Shown: positions 16,730-25,321 of the stretch, one piece after another
Numbering within the stretch: position 1 is the stretch's first letter
How the letters are laid out: every line of letters begins with the position of its first letter
From: Desulforhabdus amnigena
GTDB lineage: Bacteria > Desulfobacterota > Syntrophobacteria > Syntrophobacterales > Syntrophobacteraceae
Assembly (NCBI RefSeq): GCF_027925305.1
Contig: NZ_BSDR01000001.1
Coordinates: 1,143,001 to 1,207,000, forward strand
Reading direction: 5' to 3'
DNA length: 64,000 bases
Translations under genes and position numbers: made by a program
Notes under the pieces: model-generated
Databases searched by the model: none
Seen by the model: the letters and a program-made list of their open reading frames with translations, nothing else
Told to the model about the DNA's origin: nothing

Positions 16730-16837
16730 AATCAACTGTTGTGAAAAGCGTCGGCCAAGGAAACCGAGCTTTCCAGTTCGTATAATTTGCATACGGCTGC
16801 ACCATTGCAATCTCGAATATTTTAAGGACACTCACGC

Positions 16838-17137
16838 ATGAAATACTGGCGCATTCCTCTGGATGCCGATGAAATTCAAGTTTCCCGTGGCATTGTTCAC
16901 ATCATTGAAGAAAGATGCAAAGGATGCGGTTACTGCATCGCATACTGCCCTCGAGATGTGCTTGAAATTTCTACAAAATACAATATCAAAGGGTATCATC
17001 CCCCTGTGGTCGGGAAGCCGGAAGCCTGTGTGAACTGCCATTATTGCGAAACCATCTGCCCGGATTTCGCCATCTATTCCGTTGAGGCCCCTCCGGAACT
17101 TGAAGCAGAGGATCAAAAGAGGTTTTCCTCTCACTGA
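16838..17137 (+). CDS. korD: 2-oxoacid:ferredoxin oxidoreductase delta subunit (2x[4Fe-4S])
   Basis: A 99-residue ferredoxin-like subunit with two [4Fe-4S] motifs: CKGCGYCIAYCP (about residues 28-39) and CVNCHYCETICP (about 64-75). It carries electrons from the thiamine-diphosphate site of the KorAB core to ferredoxin. It begins MKYWRIPLDADEIQVSRGIVHI with TAAGGA upstream. It is the first gene of the operon korD-korA-korB-korC. The 223-base gap to korA contains a MITE-like element, so some uncoupling of korD from korABC is possible. Confidence 0.93.
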   Translation: MKYWRIPLDADEIQVSRGIVHIIEERCKGCGYCIAYCPRDVLEISTKYNIKGYHPPVVGKPEACVNCHYCETICPDFAIYSVEAPPELEAEDQKRFSSH

Positions 17138-17144
17138 CTCAAGT

Positions 17145-17293
17145 AAGAGGCTGTCTGAAAATTCCTCTGCTTGGGAGCCGAACCTGCTTCGATTCCCCCC
17201 TTGAGGGGGAGGGCCAAGGGAGGTGTTTTTCTGGTTCGCGAAATCCTGACACCCCCTTACCCCCCCCAAGGGGGGAATTTTCAGACATCCTCT
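17145..17293. repeat. MITE-like element, copy B, between korD and korA
   Basis: This 149-base element begins 8 bases after the korD stop. Ends are aagaggctgtctgaaaatt (17145-17163) and aattttcagacatcctct (17276-17293), near-perfect inverted repeats. It matches the reverse complement of copy A at 12894-13025. The interior has C-runs and G-runs that can pair. It encodes no protein and sits inside an operon, where it could form a hairpin in the transcript. Confidence 0.8.
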
Positions 17294-17360
17294 AAGATTT
17301 TCGATACCCGGAAAAGGACATCTCCGGCTTCGCTCCAACTTCTCCATTGAAAGATGACGC

Positions 17361-18509
17361 ATGAATTCTACAGTTTTAACCGGTGAACATTTTATGACAG
17401 GAGATGTGGCTTGCGCAGAAGGGGCCCTGGCGGCGGGATGCCGTTTTTTTGCAGGGTACCCCATCACTCCTGCCACTGAAATAGCCGAACGTATGGCGGC
17501 TCGACTTCCCTGTTTCGGCGGCACATACATTCAGATGGAAGACGAGATCGCTTCCATGGCCGCGATTGTGGGTGCATCCTGTGCCGGAGTAAAGAGCATG
17601 ACGGCTACGTCCGGTCCTGGTTTCAGCCTGATGATGGAAAATCTTGGACTCGCGCTCTGCACGGAAACACCATGCGTGGTTGTCAATGTGCAGCGGGCCG
17701 GCCCGTCGACAGGGCTTCCTACCCTGGGGGCCCAGGGGGACATGATGCAAGCCAGGTGGGGATCTCACGGCCACTATGAGATCATTACCCTGGCGCCCGC
17801 TTCTCCACAGGAGATGTTTTACCAAACCATTACGGCTTTCAACCTGAGTGAAATCTACAGGCTGCCCGTATTGATCATGGCAGATGAAGTCACAGGGCAT
17901 CTCAGTGAACGGGTAGTCATTCCCGAACCGGGAGTGATCAAGCTGAAGTCGCGCCCCAGAGCCAAAGGACGAAAGGACCGCTTCAAACCTTTTCAGCCCG
18001 GCCCCAATGGGGTTCCGCCCATGGCCATAGCGGGTGAAGGATTTGGAGTGCATATCACTGGCCTCACGCACGATGAACGCGGGTATCCCTCCATGACGGC
18101 GGAGGCCCAGGAAGAGATGATGAGTCGCATCGTCGGGAAAATTCGAAATAATCTTGACGACATCATCCAGACGGAAAGCTATCGCCTGGACGATGCGGAA
18201 ATTGCCATCGTTTCCTACGGGGTATCCTCCCGCAGCAGTCTGGCTGCTGTGGATGAAGCCCGGGAACAGGGGATCAGAGTCGGTCTTTTGCGGCTCGTCA
18301 CCGTCTGGCCCTTTCCCGAAGTACTCATCAACAAGCTCGCAGACAGAATGCGATCTCTGGTGACAGTGGAAATCAATCTGGGACAAATCCACCTCGAGGT
18401 GGAGAGATGTTCCAGAGGCAAAGTTCCGGTTCATCTGGTCGGACATGCAGGAGGAAGCGTTATTTCGCCTGACACCATCGTTGAGAAATTGAAAGAGATA
18501 ACCACATAG
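17361..18509 (+). CDS. korA: 2-oxoglutarate:ferredoxin oxidoreductase alpha subunit KorA
   Basis: This 382-residue subunit of the CoA-dependent 2-oxoacid:ferredoxin oxidoreductase has the alpha-subunit motif AGYPITPATEIAE (about 32-44), followed by QMEDEIASMAAIVGASCAGVKSMTATSGPGFSLM and RAGPSTGLPTLGAQGDMM, typical of the pyrimidine-binding half. The C-terminal half has IVSYGVSSRSSLAAVDEARE and LLRLVTVWPFPE. With KorB it converts 2-oxoglutarate (or a related acid) and CoA to the acyl-CoA, CO2 and reduced ferredoxin in the cytoplasm. The four-subunit arrangement with separate small delta and gamma genes favours the 2-oxoglutarate type over pyruvate, but the substrate is not proven by sequence alone. 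Confidence 0.94.
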   Translation: MNSTVLTGEHFMTGDVACAEGALAAGCRFFAGYPITPATEIAERMAARLPCFGGTYIQMEDEIASMAAIVGASCAGVKSMTATSGPGFSLMMENLGLALCTETPCVVVNVQRAGPSTGLPTLGAQGDMMQARWGSHGHYEIITLAPASPQEMFYQTITAFNLSEIYRLPVLIMADEVTGHLSERVVIPEPGVIKLKSRPRAKGRKDRFKPFQPGPNGVPPMAIAGEGFGVHITGLTHDERGYPSMTAEAQEEMMSRIVGKIRNNLDDIIQTESYRLDDAEIAIVSYGVSSRSSLAAVDEAREQGIRVGLLRLVTVWPFPEVLINKLADRMRSLVTVEINLGQIHLEVERCSRGKVPVHLVGHAGGSVISPDTIVEKLKEITT

Positions 18510-18645
18510 CAGCAAGATACATGAAATCGGAACCTCAAAGAGAAGCGCATGCCGGCTGAACGCTTTTGAGGGCAACGGGTTTTCCCTGCGGAGGGGAGTC
18601 CGGAAAGTATCTCACAAAGCTCTATTGCAATTCCCAGGAGTACCC

Positions 18646-19491
18646 ATGGAAAACATAAAGGCCCGATCAGATCATCCACTGGATGCTCTTTTGCGTACGG
18701 ATCGCATCCCCCACATCTGGTGCCCGGGATGTGGTATCGGTACAGCTTTCTCCTCCTGCCTGGTCGCCATGCAAGCGAGCGGCATCGATCTCACAAAGAC
18801 CGTCATGGTTTCCGGGATCGGTTGTTCGGGTCGCGGGGCCGGCTATATCAAACTGGATTCGTACCACACTACCCACGGAAGAGCCATTCCCTTCGCTACC
18901 GGAATGAAGCTGGCCAACCCGGAATTGAACGTCGTCGTTTTCAGCGGAGACGGAGACCTTTTCGCCATTGGCGGCAATCATTTCATCCATGCGGCCCGAC
19001 GGAATGTGGACATCACCGTGGTCTGCGTGAACAACCTCAATTATGGAATGACCGGCGGTCAGGCAGCGGCCACGACACCCTGTATGGCCAAAACCCCCAC
19101 GACTCCTCTGGGAAATCCCGAAACTCCTTTCAACCTGCCTCTTCTGGCATACGCCTCCGGGGCAAGTTATGTAGCGCGGTGGACCATACTTCACACGAGG
19201 GACCTCACCAAGTCCATCGAGGAAGCCTTGACCCGCAGAGGGTTCTCCTTCATCGAAGTGCTCGCCCCCTGCCCCACTGGCTACGGCAGGCGCAACAAGG
19301 AAAAGCCTTTGGATTCCTTGAAGATCTACCAGGAACGCACCATCACCAAAAACGGCGCTCATCCGGCGGAAATCACTCTGGATTACAACCGGGGGATCAC
19401 CCTGGGCAAGTTCATCGATACGGAACGGCCTACTTTTTTGGATACTTACGATAAGACCTGCCGTCTGAGCTTTCCGGGCGCATCCGAATGA
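18646..19491 (+). CDS. korB: 2-oxoglutarate:ferredoxin oxidoreductase beta subunit KorB
   Basis: The ATG at 18646 with AGGAG seven bases upstream gives 281 residues (the frame is open 7 codons earlier). Motifs are IPHIWCPGCGIGTAF at the N-terminus, SGIGCSGRGAGY, and the thiamine-diphosphate/Mg site GDGDLFAIGGNHFIHAARRN...VVCVNNLNYGMTGGQ. C-terminal EVLAPCPTGYGRRNK is the usual family ending block. KorB supplies the diphosphate-binding half of the cofactor site and pairs with KorA. Confidence 0.94.
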   Translation: MENIKARSDHPLDALLRTDRIPHIWCPGCGIGTAFSSCLVAMQASGIDLTKTVMVSGIGCSGRGAGYIKLDSYHTTHGRAIPFATGMKLANPELNVVVFSGDGDLFAIGGNHFIHAARRNVDITVVCVNNLNYGMTGGQAAATTPCMAKTPTTPLGNPETPFNLPLLAYASGASYVARWTILHTRDLTKSIEEALTRRGFSFIEVLAPCPTGYGRRNKEKPLDSLKIYQERTITKNGAHPAEITLDYNRGITLGKFIDTERPTFLDTYDKTCRLSFPGASE

Positions 19492-19573
19492 ATGAGACAA
19501 AGATCGGTTGGTTCGTCTCTGAAGAGAGAAGAAGGTCATACGGACAGCGTCATTGGGACAGGAATAAAAGAGC

Positions 19574-20179
19574 ATGAGTTCAACGTCACCCTCTATTTTG
19601 CATAAAGAAATCCTCATTACCGGCTTCGGTGGACAGGGAATCGTACTGGCTGGGCAGATTGTTGGCAAAGCGGCAAGTCTTCTGGATCACAAAGAAAGTA
19701 CACTTACACAATCCTATGGCCCCGAAGCTCGCGGCGGAGCGTGCAGCGCACAGGTCATCATTTCCGAAAAAATCATCCATTACCCTTATGTGCGAAGCCC
19801 CGACATTCTGGTCTGCATGTCCCAGGGCGGGTTCGACAAATTCGGAAGCACCATCAAGCTGGATGGAACCCTCATCCTGGATCAGGATCTCGTGAAGGCG
19901 GAAGCGGTGAAATGTGCTGATTCTTTCACCATTCCGGCCACGCGCATCGCCGAAGAGTTGGGGAAAAAGATGATGGCCAATATCGTCATGCTGGGCTTTT
20001 TTACGGCCGTTACCGGCGTCGTGTCGGTGGACGCTGTACGGAAAACCGTTGCGGGTTCCGTACCTCAGGGTACCGAAGAGTTGAACCTTACGGCTTTCAA
20101 CAAGGGATACGACTTCGGCCTTGCCACCCTCAAGGGACGTCAGAAAAAGGCGGCGGGCAAGAAAGGGGTCAGACAATGA
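19574..20179 (+). CDS. korC: 2-oxoglutarate:ferredoxin oxidoreductase gamma subunit KorC
   Basis: The 201-residue gamma subunit starts with the family motif ILITGFGGQGIVLAGQIVGKAA and continues TLTQSYGPEARGGACSAQVIISEKIIHYP, both diagnostic of 2-oxoacid:acceptor oxidoreductase gamma domains. The C-terminus is Lys/Arg-rich and its stop overlaps the ATG of the next gene by four bases (ATGA), so the following flavoprotein is translationally coupled to the kor genes. This coupling is the main evidence that the flavo-iron-sulfur proteins work with KorDABC. Confidence 0.94.
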   Translation: MSSTSPSILHKEILITGFGGQGIVLAGQIVGKAASLLDHKESTLTQSYGPEARGGACSAQVIISEKIIHYPYVRSPDILVCMSQGGFDKFGSTIKLDGTLILDQDLVKAEAVKCADSFTIPATRIAEELGKKMMANIVMLGFFTAVTGVVSVDAVRKTVAGSVPQGTEELNLTAFNKGYDFGLATLKGRQKKAAGKKGVRQ

Positions 20180-23100
20180 GAAATCCCAAAGACCGCCTCC
20201 ACCGTGTTCTGGTCATCGGTGCAAATCCGGCTGGGCTTGCGGCTACCAACAAGCTGGGGGAGATGGGAATTCCAGTGACCCTGGTGGATACCGATGCGGA
20301 CCTTGATGAAAAACTGTCCGGCGAGGAATGGCGTCTCAATTCCGGTGTCACATTGAACTATGCCCTCCGGCCGGGGCTGCTTCGCATCTTGCGAAACCCA
20401 AAAATCCGGTGCGTGTTTCCCGGGGAAATCACTTCCCTCAAGCATACGCCACAGGGATTCTGTGCCCATATTCAGAGTCCCGCCGACTACATCGATGCGG
20501 ATCGTTGCGTACTCTGCGGGCGCTGCGTGGAGGTATGCCCGGCTTCGACACCGGATGGATCCAAACCCATTCGCTTCAATGGCCGGCGCAGCCTGCCGGG
20601 CCATCCCCTCATCGACAAACGCCGTCAGCCTCTGTGCCAGGCCAACTGTCCCCTGGGTGTCAACGCCCAGGGATATGTTGCCCTCACCAAAGTGGGAAAA
20701 TTTGCGGAGGCCCTGGATCTCATCCGGCGCGAAAATATACTTCCAGGAATCTGCGGCCGCATCTGCATGCACCCCTGTGAAGTCGCTTGTCGCCGTGGAG
20801 AATTGGATGAAGCGGTAGCCATCAGAGACATCAAAAGATTCGTCGCCGACTATGAACTCCTGCATCCCCACGCTCCAGAAAAGGCTCCGGTAACACCGAG
20901 GGCGCAAAAGATCGCCATTGTCGGTTCAGGGCCCGCAGGACTCGCTGCCGCGGCCGACCTGGCCCGATGGGGATATCCCGTTACGGTATTTGAAAAAGAA
21001 GAAAAGATCGGCGGCTTGCTGCGCTACGGAATAGGACCTTACCGTCTGCCGCGGCATATCCTGGATCACGAAATCGAATATATCGAAGGGCTTGGAGTAG
21101 AGTTCAAGACTTCCTCCCCGGCCGATCCCTCCAATAATTTCGAAGCACTCAGAAAAGAATTCGCATCCGTGATTCTCGCGACGGGTACCTGGAAAGATCG
21201 CAAGCTGGGTGTTCCGGGCGAAGATTTGAAAAAGGTCGAAGGGTGTCTGGAATTCCTGAGCAGGCTTTATCGCAATGAAATTCAGAAGCTTGATGAGCGC
21301 GTAGCCGTTGTCGGCGACGGAAATGCAGCCTTCGATGTCGCCCGCGCTTTGGTGAGACTGGGAGCAAAAACCACTATCGTCTCCTGGTTTCCGGAAGAGC
21401 TCATTCCTGCGGATCCGCATGAAATCCTTGCCGCGAGAGAAGAAGGTGTTTCCTTCGTCTATTCGACCAAAGTGACCGCTTTTCTGGGTTCCAACGGCCA
21501 ATTCGGAGCGTTGCGCTGTGCCGTCACAAAACCCGGAGAACCTGATGCAAAGGGAATCCCATGGCCGGTCATCGTGCCGGGCGAAGAGCCTTTTGAATTG
21601 GAGTTCGATCGCGCCATCGTCGCTATTGGGCAGCTGGCCGATTCCCCCACCTGCCGGCTGAACGGAGGCGTGGAAGTCTCACCCAATGGGTTCATTCGGG
21701 TGGATTCCAGCTGTTCTACAACCCTCAAAACGGTCTATGCCGCAGGAGACGTCGTCAACGGTCCATCTTCCGTGGTGAAAGCCATGGCGTCGGGAAGGGA
21801 AGCCGCTCGTTGCGTTCATCGCTCTCTCAGTGGCGAAGAGGTTCCTCAAGTGAAACCTCAAAGGCCTGTCGACAGGGATTTTCCTGAAATCACGCCGGAT
21901 ATCCCCTCGGTAGCCCGCGTGCGCATGCCTGAACGGCAGCCCGCGGCCAGGAACAGCAGTTTTGAAGAGGTCGCGCTGGGTCTGACAGAGACGCAAGCCT
22001 GTTCCGAGGCGTCCCGTTGTCTTCAGTGCGGTGTCTGTTCCGAATGCCTCCAATGTGTGGATGTCTGTGTTTCCAAGGAAACCATTCTGCACAATGCAAT
22101 CGCCTGTGAGGATGTCGAACATGCGGGCGTTGTGATCATTGCGGACCCCAAGGCCGCTCCCTCTGTAAAGGGTGAGGACGTCATCCGGGCTTACAGTTCC
22201 AAAGCCGCCAAGACCGATATCCATGCCATGACGCTCCGCGGATTCGCGGCTGCAGCGGAAGCCTTGATTCTTCTGGGGGGAACTTCGCTGCGTCTGAAAG
22301 GCCATGGGCTCGCCTTTTCCCCTCCCGGCCCTCAGCTTTTGCCCGAACTTCGAATGGGCGTATTTGCCTGCCGCTGCAACAACGCTTTCGGGTGGCCCGA
22401 GCATTGGAATGAATACATGGCGGCTCTTGCGGAGCGCCCTCACATAGAGCACGTTGAAGTCGTTCAGGCAGCTTGTACGCCCGAGGGTTCGGCTTCGCTC
22501 CTCAGGACTATCCGCGAGAAAGGTCTGACGCGGATCGTGCTGGCTTCCTGCGTCTGCTGTCCTCTGGACTTCATCTGCAGCGCCTGCACCGACCAGCGAA
22601 GCCGTCTCAAAGATGCCCTCTTTCATGGCACCGGGATCAGCCGGGCCATGGTAGAAACGTGCAACTTGCGGGGAGAGGTCCTCCGGCATCTCAAAAGCGA
22701 CCCGCAGCTGGCTTACGAAAAATTTACAGGTCTTATGGATAGATCCATTGGACGGGCCAGGCATTTGAAGGGACTTCCCGCTCCCGCTCGACCCTATAAT
22801 TTTACGACGGCCGTCATCGGCGATTCGGAAGCCGCTCTCAAGAGCGCCCTCACACTGGCGGAAGCCGGTATGGAGGTCTTTCATTTCGGCACTCCGACAA
22901 AACCCTTAACCGATCCGTTGAGGTATGCAAACATTCACAGCTTCAGCGGGTCTTCCGCAAAGGGCCTTCGAGGAACAGTCGGTAATTTTCAGATCACTGT
23001 GGAAACCGAAGGTTCGCAACAGGTTTTCCATGTGGGAGCGGTGATTCTCGGTGAACACTCCCGGAAACAGATCCATTACATGCCCACGGCGGACCTTCCT

Positions 23101-23532
23101 CCCCACATGGTGGAAGCATCCATGCAGAAACGGGGTGCCACGGGAATCCCTTTTTTCAACCCGGGCGCGACATCGATCCCCGGGCTCTTTCTGGCCAGTC
23201 CTTCCGGCATCAATGTCTCGGAAAGGATCAAGGGGACTGCCGCCGCCATTCTTGCAGCTTCGACAATGCCCCGAAGCCCTCGACAGAACAAGGGCTATAC
23301 GGTCGTGGTGGACGAGAGCCGGTGCCGCGGGTGCGGGCGGTGCATCCAGGTTTGCCCTTATCAGGCCATCAGCTTCCGCAAAAATGATCATGGAGGATGG
23401 CATGCAGTGGTGGATGAAGCGCTTTGCAAGGGCTGCGGCAACTGCATTCCCGTGTGCCCGTCCAATGCTGCCGACAGCCCGTATCGCGACCGGCGGTATC
23501 TCGAACAGATGATAGAAGAGATACTGACGTAG
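20176..23532 (+). CDS. GltD/HdrA-like multidomain flavo-iron-sulfur oxidoreductase
   Basis: A 1118-residue cytoplasmic electron-transfer protein. Order of parts: a Rossmann-like start (VLVIGANPAGLAAT), a [4Fe-4S] motif CVLCGRCVEVCP (about 113-124), a GltD-like iron-sulfur region (CQANCPLGVNAQGY ... CGRICMHPCEVACRRGELDEAVAIRDIKRF), an FAD/NAD(P) core (IAIVGSGPAGLAAAADLARWG; VVGDGNAAFDVARAL; TVYAAGDVVNGPSSVVKAMASG), a Cys-rich CLQCGVCSECLQCVDVC, an HdrA-like segment (GVFACRCNNAFGW; IVLASCVCCPLDFICSAC) whose second Rossmann motif is degraded (VIGDSEAALKSAL), and two C-terminal ferredoxin motifs (CRGCGRCIQVCP, CKGCGNCIPVCP). It is coupled to korC. A role moving electrons between NAD(P)H, ferredoxin and the Hdr-like partners is inferred. 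Confidence 0.85.
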   Translation: MRNPKDRLHRVLVIGANPAGLAATNKLGEMGIPVTLVDTDADLDEKLSGEEWRLNSGVTLNYALRPGLLRILRNPKIRCVFPGEITSLKHTPQGFCAHIQSPADYIDADRCVLCGRCVEVCPASTPDGSKPIRFNGRRSLPGHPLIDKRRQPLCQANCPLGVNAQGYVALTKVGKFAEALDLIRRENILPGICGRICMHPCEVACRRGELDEAVAIRDIKRFVADYELLHPHAPEKAPVTPRAQKIAIVGSGPAGLAAAADLARWGYPVTVFEKEEKIGGLLRYGIGPYRLPRHILDHEIEYIEGLGVEFKTSSPADPSNNFEALRKEFASVILATGTWKDRKLGVPGEDLKKVEGCLEFLSRLYRNEIQKLDERVAVVGDGNAAFDVARALVRLGAKTTIVSWFPEELIPADPHEILAAREEGVSFVYSTKVTAFLGSNGQFGALRCAVTKPGEPDAKGIPWPVIVPGEEPFELEFDRAIVAIGQLADSPTCRLNGGVEVSPNGFIRVDSSCSTTLKTVYAAGDVVNGPSSVVKAMASGREAARCVHRSLSGEEVPQVKPQRPVDRDFPEITPDIPSVARVRMPERQPAARNSSFEEVALGLTETQACSEASRCLQCGVCSECLQCVDVCVSKETILHNAIACEDVEHAGVVIIADPKAAPSVKGEDVIRAYSSKAAKTDIHAMTLRGFAAAAEALILLGGTSLRLKGHGLAFSPPGPQLLPELRMGVFACRCNNAFGWPEHWNEYMAALAERPHIEHVEVVQAACTPEGSASLLRTIREKGLTRIVLASCVCCPLDFICSACTDQRSRLKDALFHGTGISRAMVETCNLRGEVLRHLKSDPQLAYEKFTGLMDRSIGRARHLKGLPAPARPYNFTTAVIGDSEAALKSALTLAEAGMEVFHFGTPTKPLTDPLRYANIHSFSGSSAKGLRGTVGNFQITVETEGSQQVFHVGAVILGEHSRKQIHYMPTADLPPHMVEASMQKRGATGIPFFNPGATSIPGLFLASPSGINVSERIKGTAAAILAASTMPRSPRQNKGYTVVVDESRCRGCGRCIQVCPYQAISFRKNDHGGWHAVVDEALCKGCGNCIPVCPSNAADSPYRDRRYLEQMIEEILT

Positions 23533-23659
23533 GACACTTTCCTGCAACCCTTTTCTTTGGAAGAACAGGGACAGGAAGGGGGGCGTTTGCCCGGAATTTT
23601 CGACCGTCAACCCGGTGCTCCGCGTTGTCCGCCTATAATTCGACCAGTGAGAACAAAAT

Positions 23660-25243
23660 ATGGATAAATTGAAAATCGTACTCTTTATGTGCAACTGGGG
23701 ACCCCACGCCGCCTACCAGACCCTTCAGGACAACGGCGCGGACATCCCTGCGGAAGTCAGCATGATACGCATCCCCTGCACCGGAAGGATGAGCAAATCG
23801 CTCCTTTTTAAGGCCTTTGAAATGGGAGCGGACGGTGTCGCCCTTTTGGGCTGTGAACCCGGATCCTGCCGGTATGGGAGTGGAACGGCCGTTGCTGAAC
23901 GGAACGTGGATGATACCCGGGGGATCCTGGACCTCTTGGGGCTTGGAGGAGACCGCCTCCGTCTTGCCATGTTTCTCCCGGAGGAATCTGAACCTCTCCT
24001 CAACTTCCTTCAGGACTTCCAAAAGGTCATCAAGACCATCGGCAAAAGCCCCGTCCAGCCGACTCTGCGGGAAGAACCAGCAGCCGTCGCAAAAGATGCC
24101 GCTTCTCGACTTCTGGCTTCCCACGATATTTACGCCTGCCAGGACTGCGGAAAATGTTCTTCCGCCTGTCCCCTGGCCCTTGCTGGAAAACCCTTTTCAC
24201 CACGGGCGATGGCCAATGCCATCATCGGAGGAAAAATCGACTCGCCTGAAGTCGTGAAAGATGTATGGTCCTGCCTCACCTGCGGGCTCTGCTACGATCG
24301 CTGTCCATCGGCCGTCGATTTCCCGGAATTCATTCGCGACATGAGGCACCTTCAAAAAGTCTGCGGTCAAAGCGGCCATGAGGCCCATGGGGGTATTTTT
24401 CAATCCATCATGCGCACCATGACTTCTCCAGATCTAAAAATACGGCATTGGGAATGGCTGCCCAAAGACATCCAGACCGATCCTCAGAGCAAGGTACTCT
24501 TCTTCGGTGGCTGCGCCCCCTACTTCGATACCTATTTCAAGAACCATCTGGGCATCCAGACGAGCGATATCCTCACGGACAGTCTTCGGCTTCTGAATTT
24601 CTTCGACATCACCCCCGCCGTTTTGAACGGCGAACGCTGTTGCGGTCATGATCTTCTCTGGTCGGGAGATCATGAAAATTTCCGTAAGCTCGCACAACTC
24701 AATGTGGAAGCCATCGAGGCGTCGGGTGCGGAAGAAGTGGTCACGGCATGTCCCGAATGCTACCGGACCCTTGCCCATGACTATCCTGCACTGGGAATCG
24801 AATTGAAATTCAAGGTGACTCATATTTATGACCTGGCAGAACGGGAGATCGGCAAGGGAGCCATCGGCTTTGAGAAGATGGAGAGAAGGCTCACTTTTCA
24901 AGACCCCTGCCGGCTGAGCCGCCTCGAAGGGCGGCCGGACCTTCCGCGAAAGCTGATCGACCGGCTTCAGCCCGATGGTTTCACCGAAATGAAAGACCAT
25001 GGGGCGTCTGCTCTCTGCTGCGGCAACTGCGCCTGGACGGGATGCGACAGTTACACGAAGACACTGCAGGTCAATCGGTTGCGCCAGGCCCGGGAAACGG
25101 GCAGTGACCTCCTAGTCACCGCCTGCCCCAAGTGTCAGATCCACCTCAAGTGCGCCATGGAAGATCCTTTCCTGGGAGATGAAATCAAAATGGAAATCAT
25201 GGATCTCACCACTGTTCTGGCGAAGACCATTCGCTGGGAATAA
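23660..25243 (+). CDS. MvhD-HdrC-HdrB-like fusion iron-sulfur protein
   Basis: A 527-residue fusion. Residues about 1-130 resemble MvhD (CNWGPHAAY, CTGRM, LLGCEPGSCRYGSG), a [2Fe-2S] electron-input domain; the usual second Cys of CNWC is Gly here. Residues about 155-235 are HdrC-like with two [4Fe-4S] motifs, CQDCGKCSSACP and CLTCGLCYDRCP. Residues about 275-527 carry two CCG domains as in HdrB: GGCAPYF...ERCCGHD, CPECYRT, DPCRLSR...ALCCGNCAWTGC and CPKCQIHLKC, sites for the noncubane [4Fe-4S] clusters that reduce heterodisulfides. Acting with the neighbouring HdrA-like proteins, it probably forms a soluble heterodisulfide-reductase-like complex; the physiological disulfide or thiol partner is unknown. 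Confidence 0.88.
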   Translation: MDKLKIVLFMCNWGPHAAYQTLQDNGADIPAEVSMIRIPCTGRMSKSLLFKAFEMGADGVALLGCEPGSCRYGSGTAVAERNVDDTRGILDLLGLGGDRLRLAMFLPEESEPLLNFLQDFQKVIKTIGKSPVQPTLREEPAAVAKDAASRLLASHDIYACQDCGKCSSACPLALAGKPFSPRAMANAIIGGKIDSPEVVKDVWSCLTCGLCYDRCPSAVDFPEFIRDMRHLQKVCGQSGHEAHGGIFQSIMRTMTSPDLKIRHWEWLPKDIQTDPQSKVLFFGGCAPYFDTYFKNHLGIQTSDILTDSLRLLNFFDITPAVLNGERCCGHDLLWSGDHENFRKLAQLNVEAIEASGAEEVVTACPECYRTLAHDYPALGIELKFKVTHIYDLAEREIGKGAIGFEKMERRLTFQDPCRLSRLEGRPDLPRKLIDRLQPDGFTEMKDHGASALCCGNCAWTGCDSYTKTLQVNRLRQARETGSDLLVTACPKCQIHLKCAMEDPFLGDEIKMEIMDLTTVLAKTIRWE

Positions 25244-25321
25244 AAATCAGTGAGACGTATATTAATGCTCGCCCACCGCCAAACCAGACTATTGGCTGTT
25301 ATTGGCCATTGAAACGAAGAG

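Noticed and set aside
12894-17293. Composite transposon bounded by the two inverted elements
   Set aside because: No transposase or integrase lies between them; the enclosed genes are ordinary chromosomal genes, so two independent small insertions are more likely.
18667-19668. Long minus-strand open frame opposite korB
   Set aside because: Antisense shadow of GC-rich coding sequence with no protein motifs; korB is certain.
21679-22884. 401-codon minus-strand open frame inside the GltD/HdrA-like gene
   Set aside because: Antisense shadow; the plus strand carries ordered Cys motifs and flavin sites.
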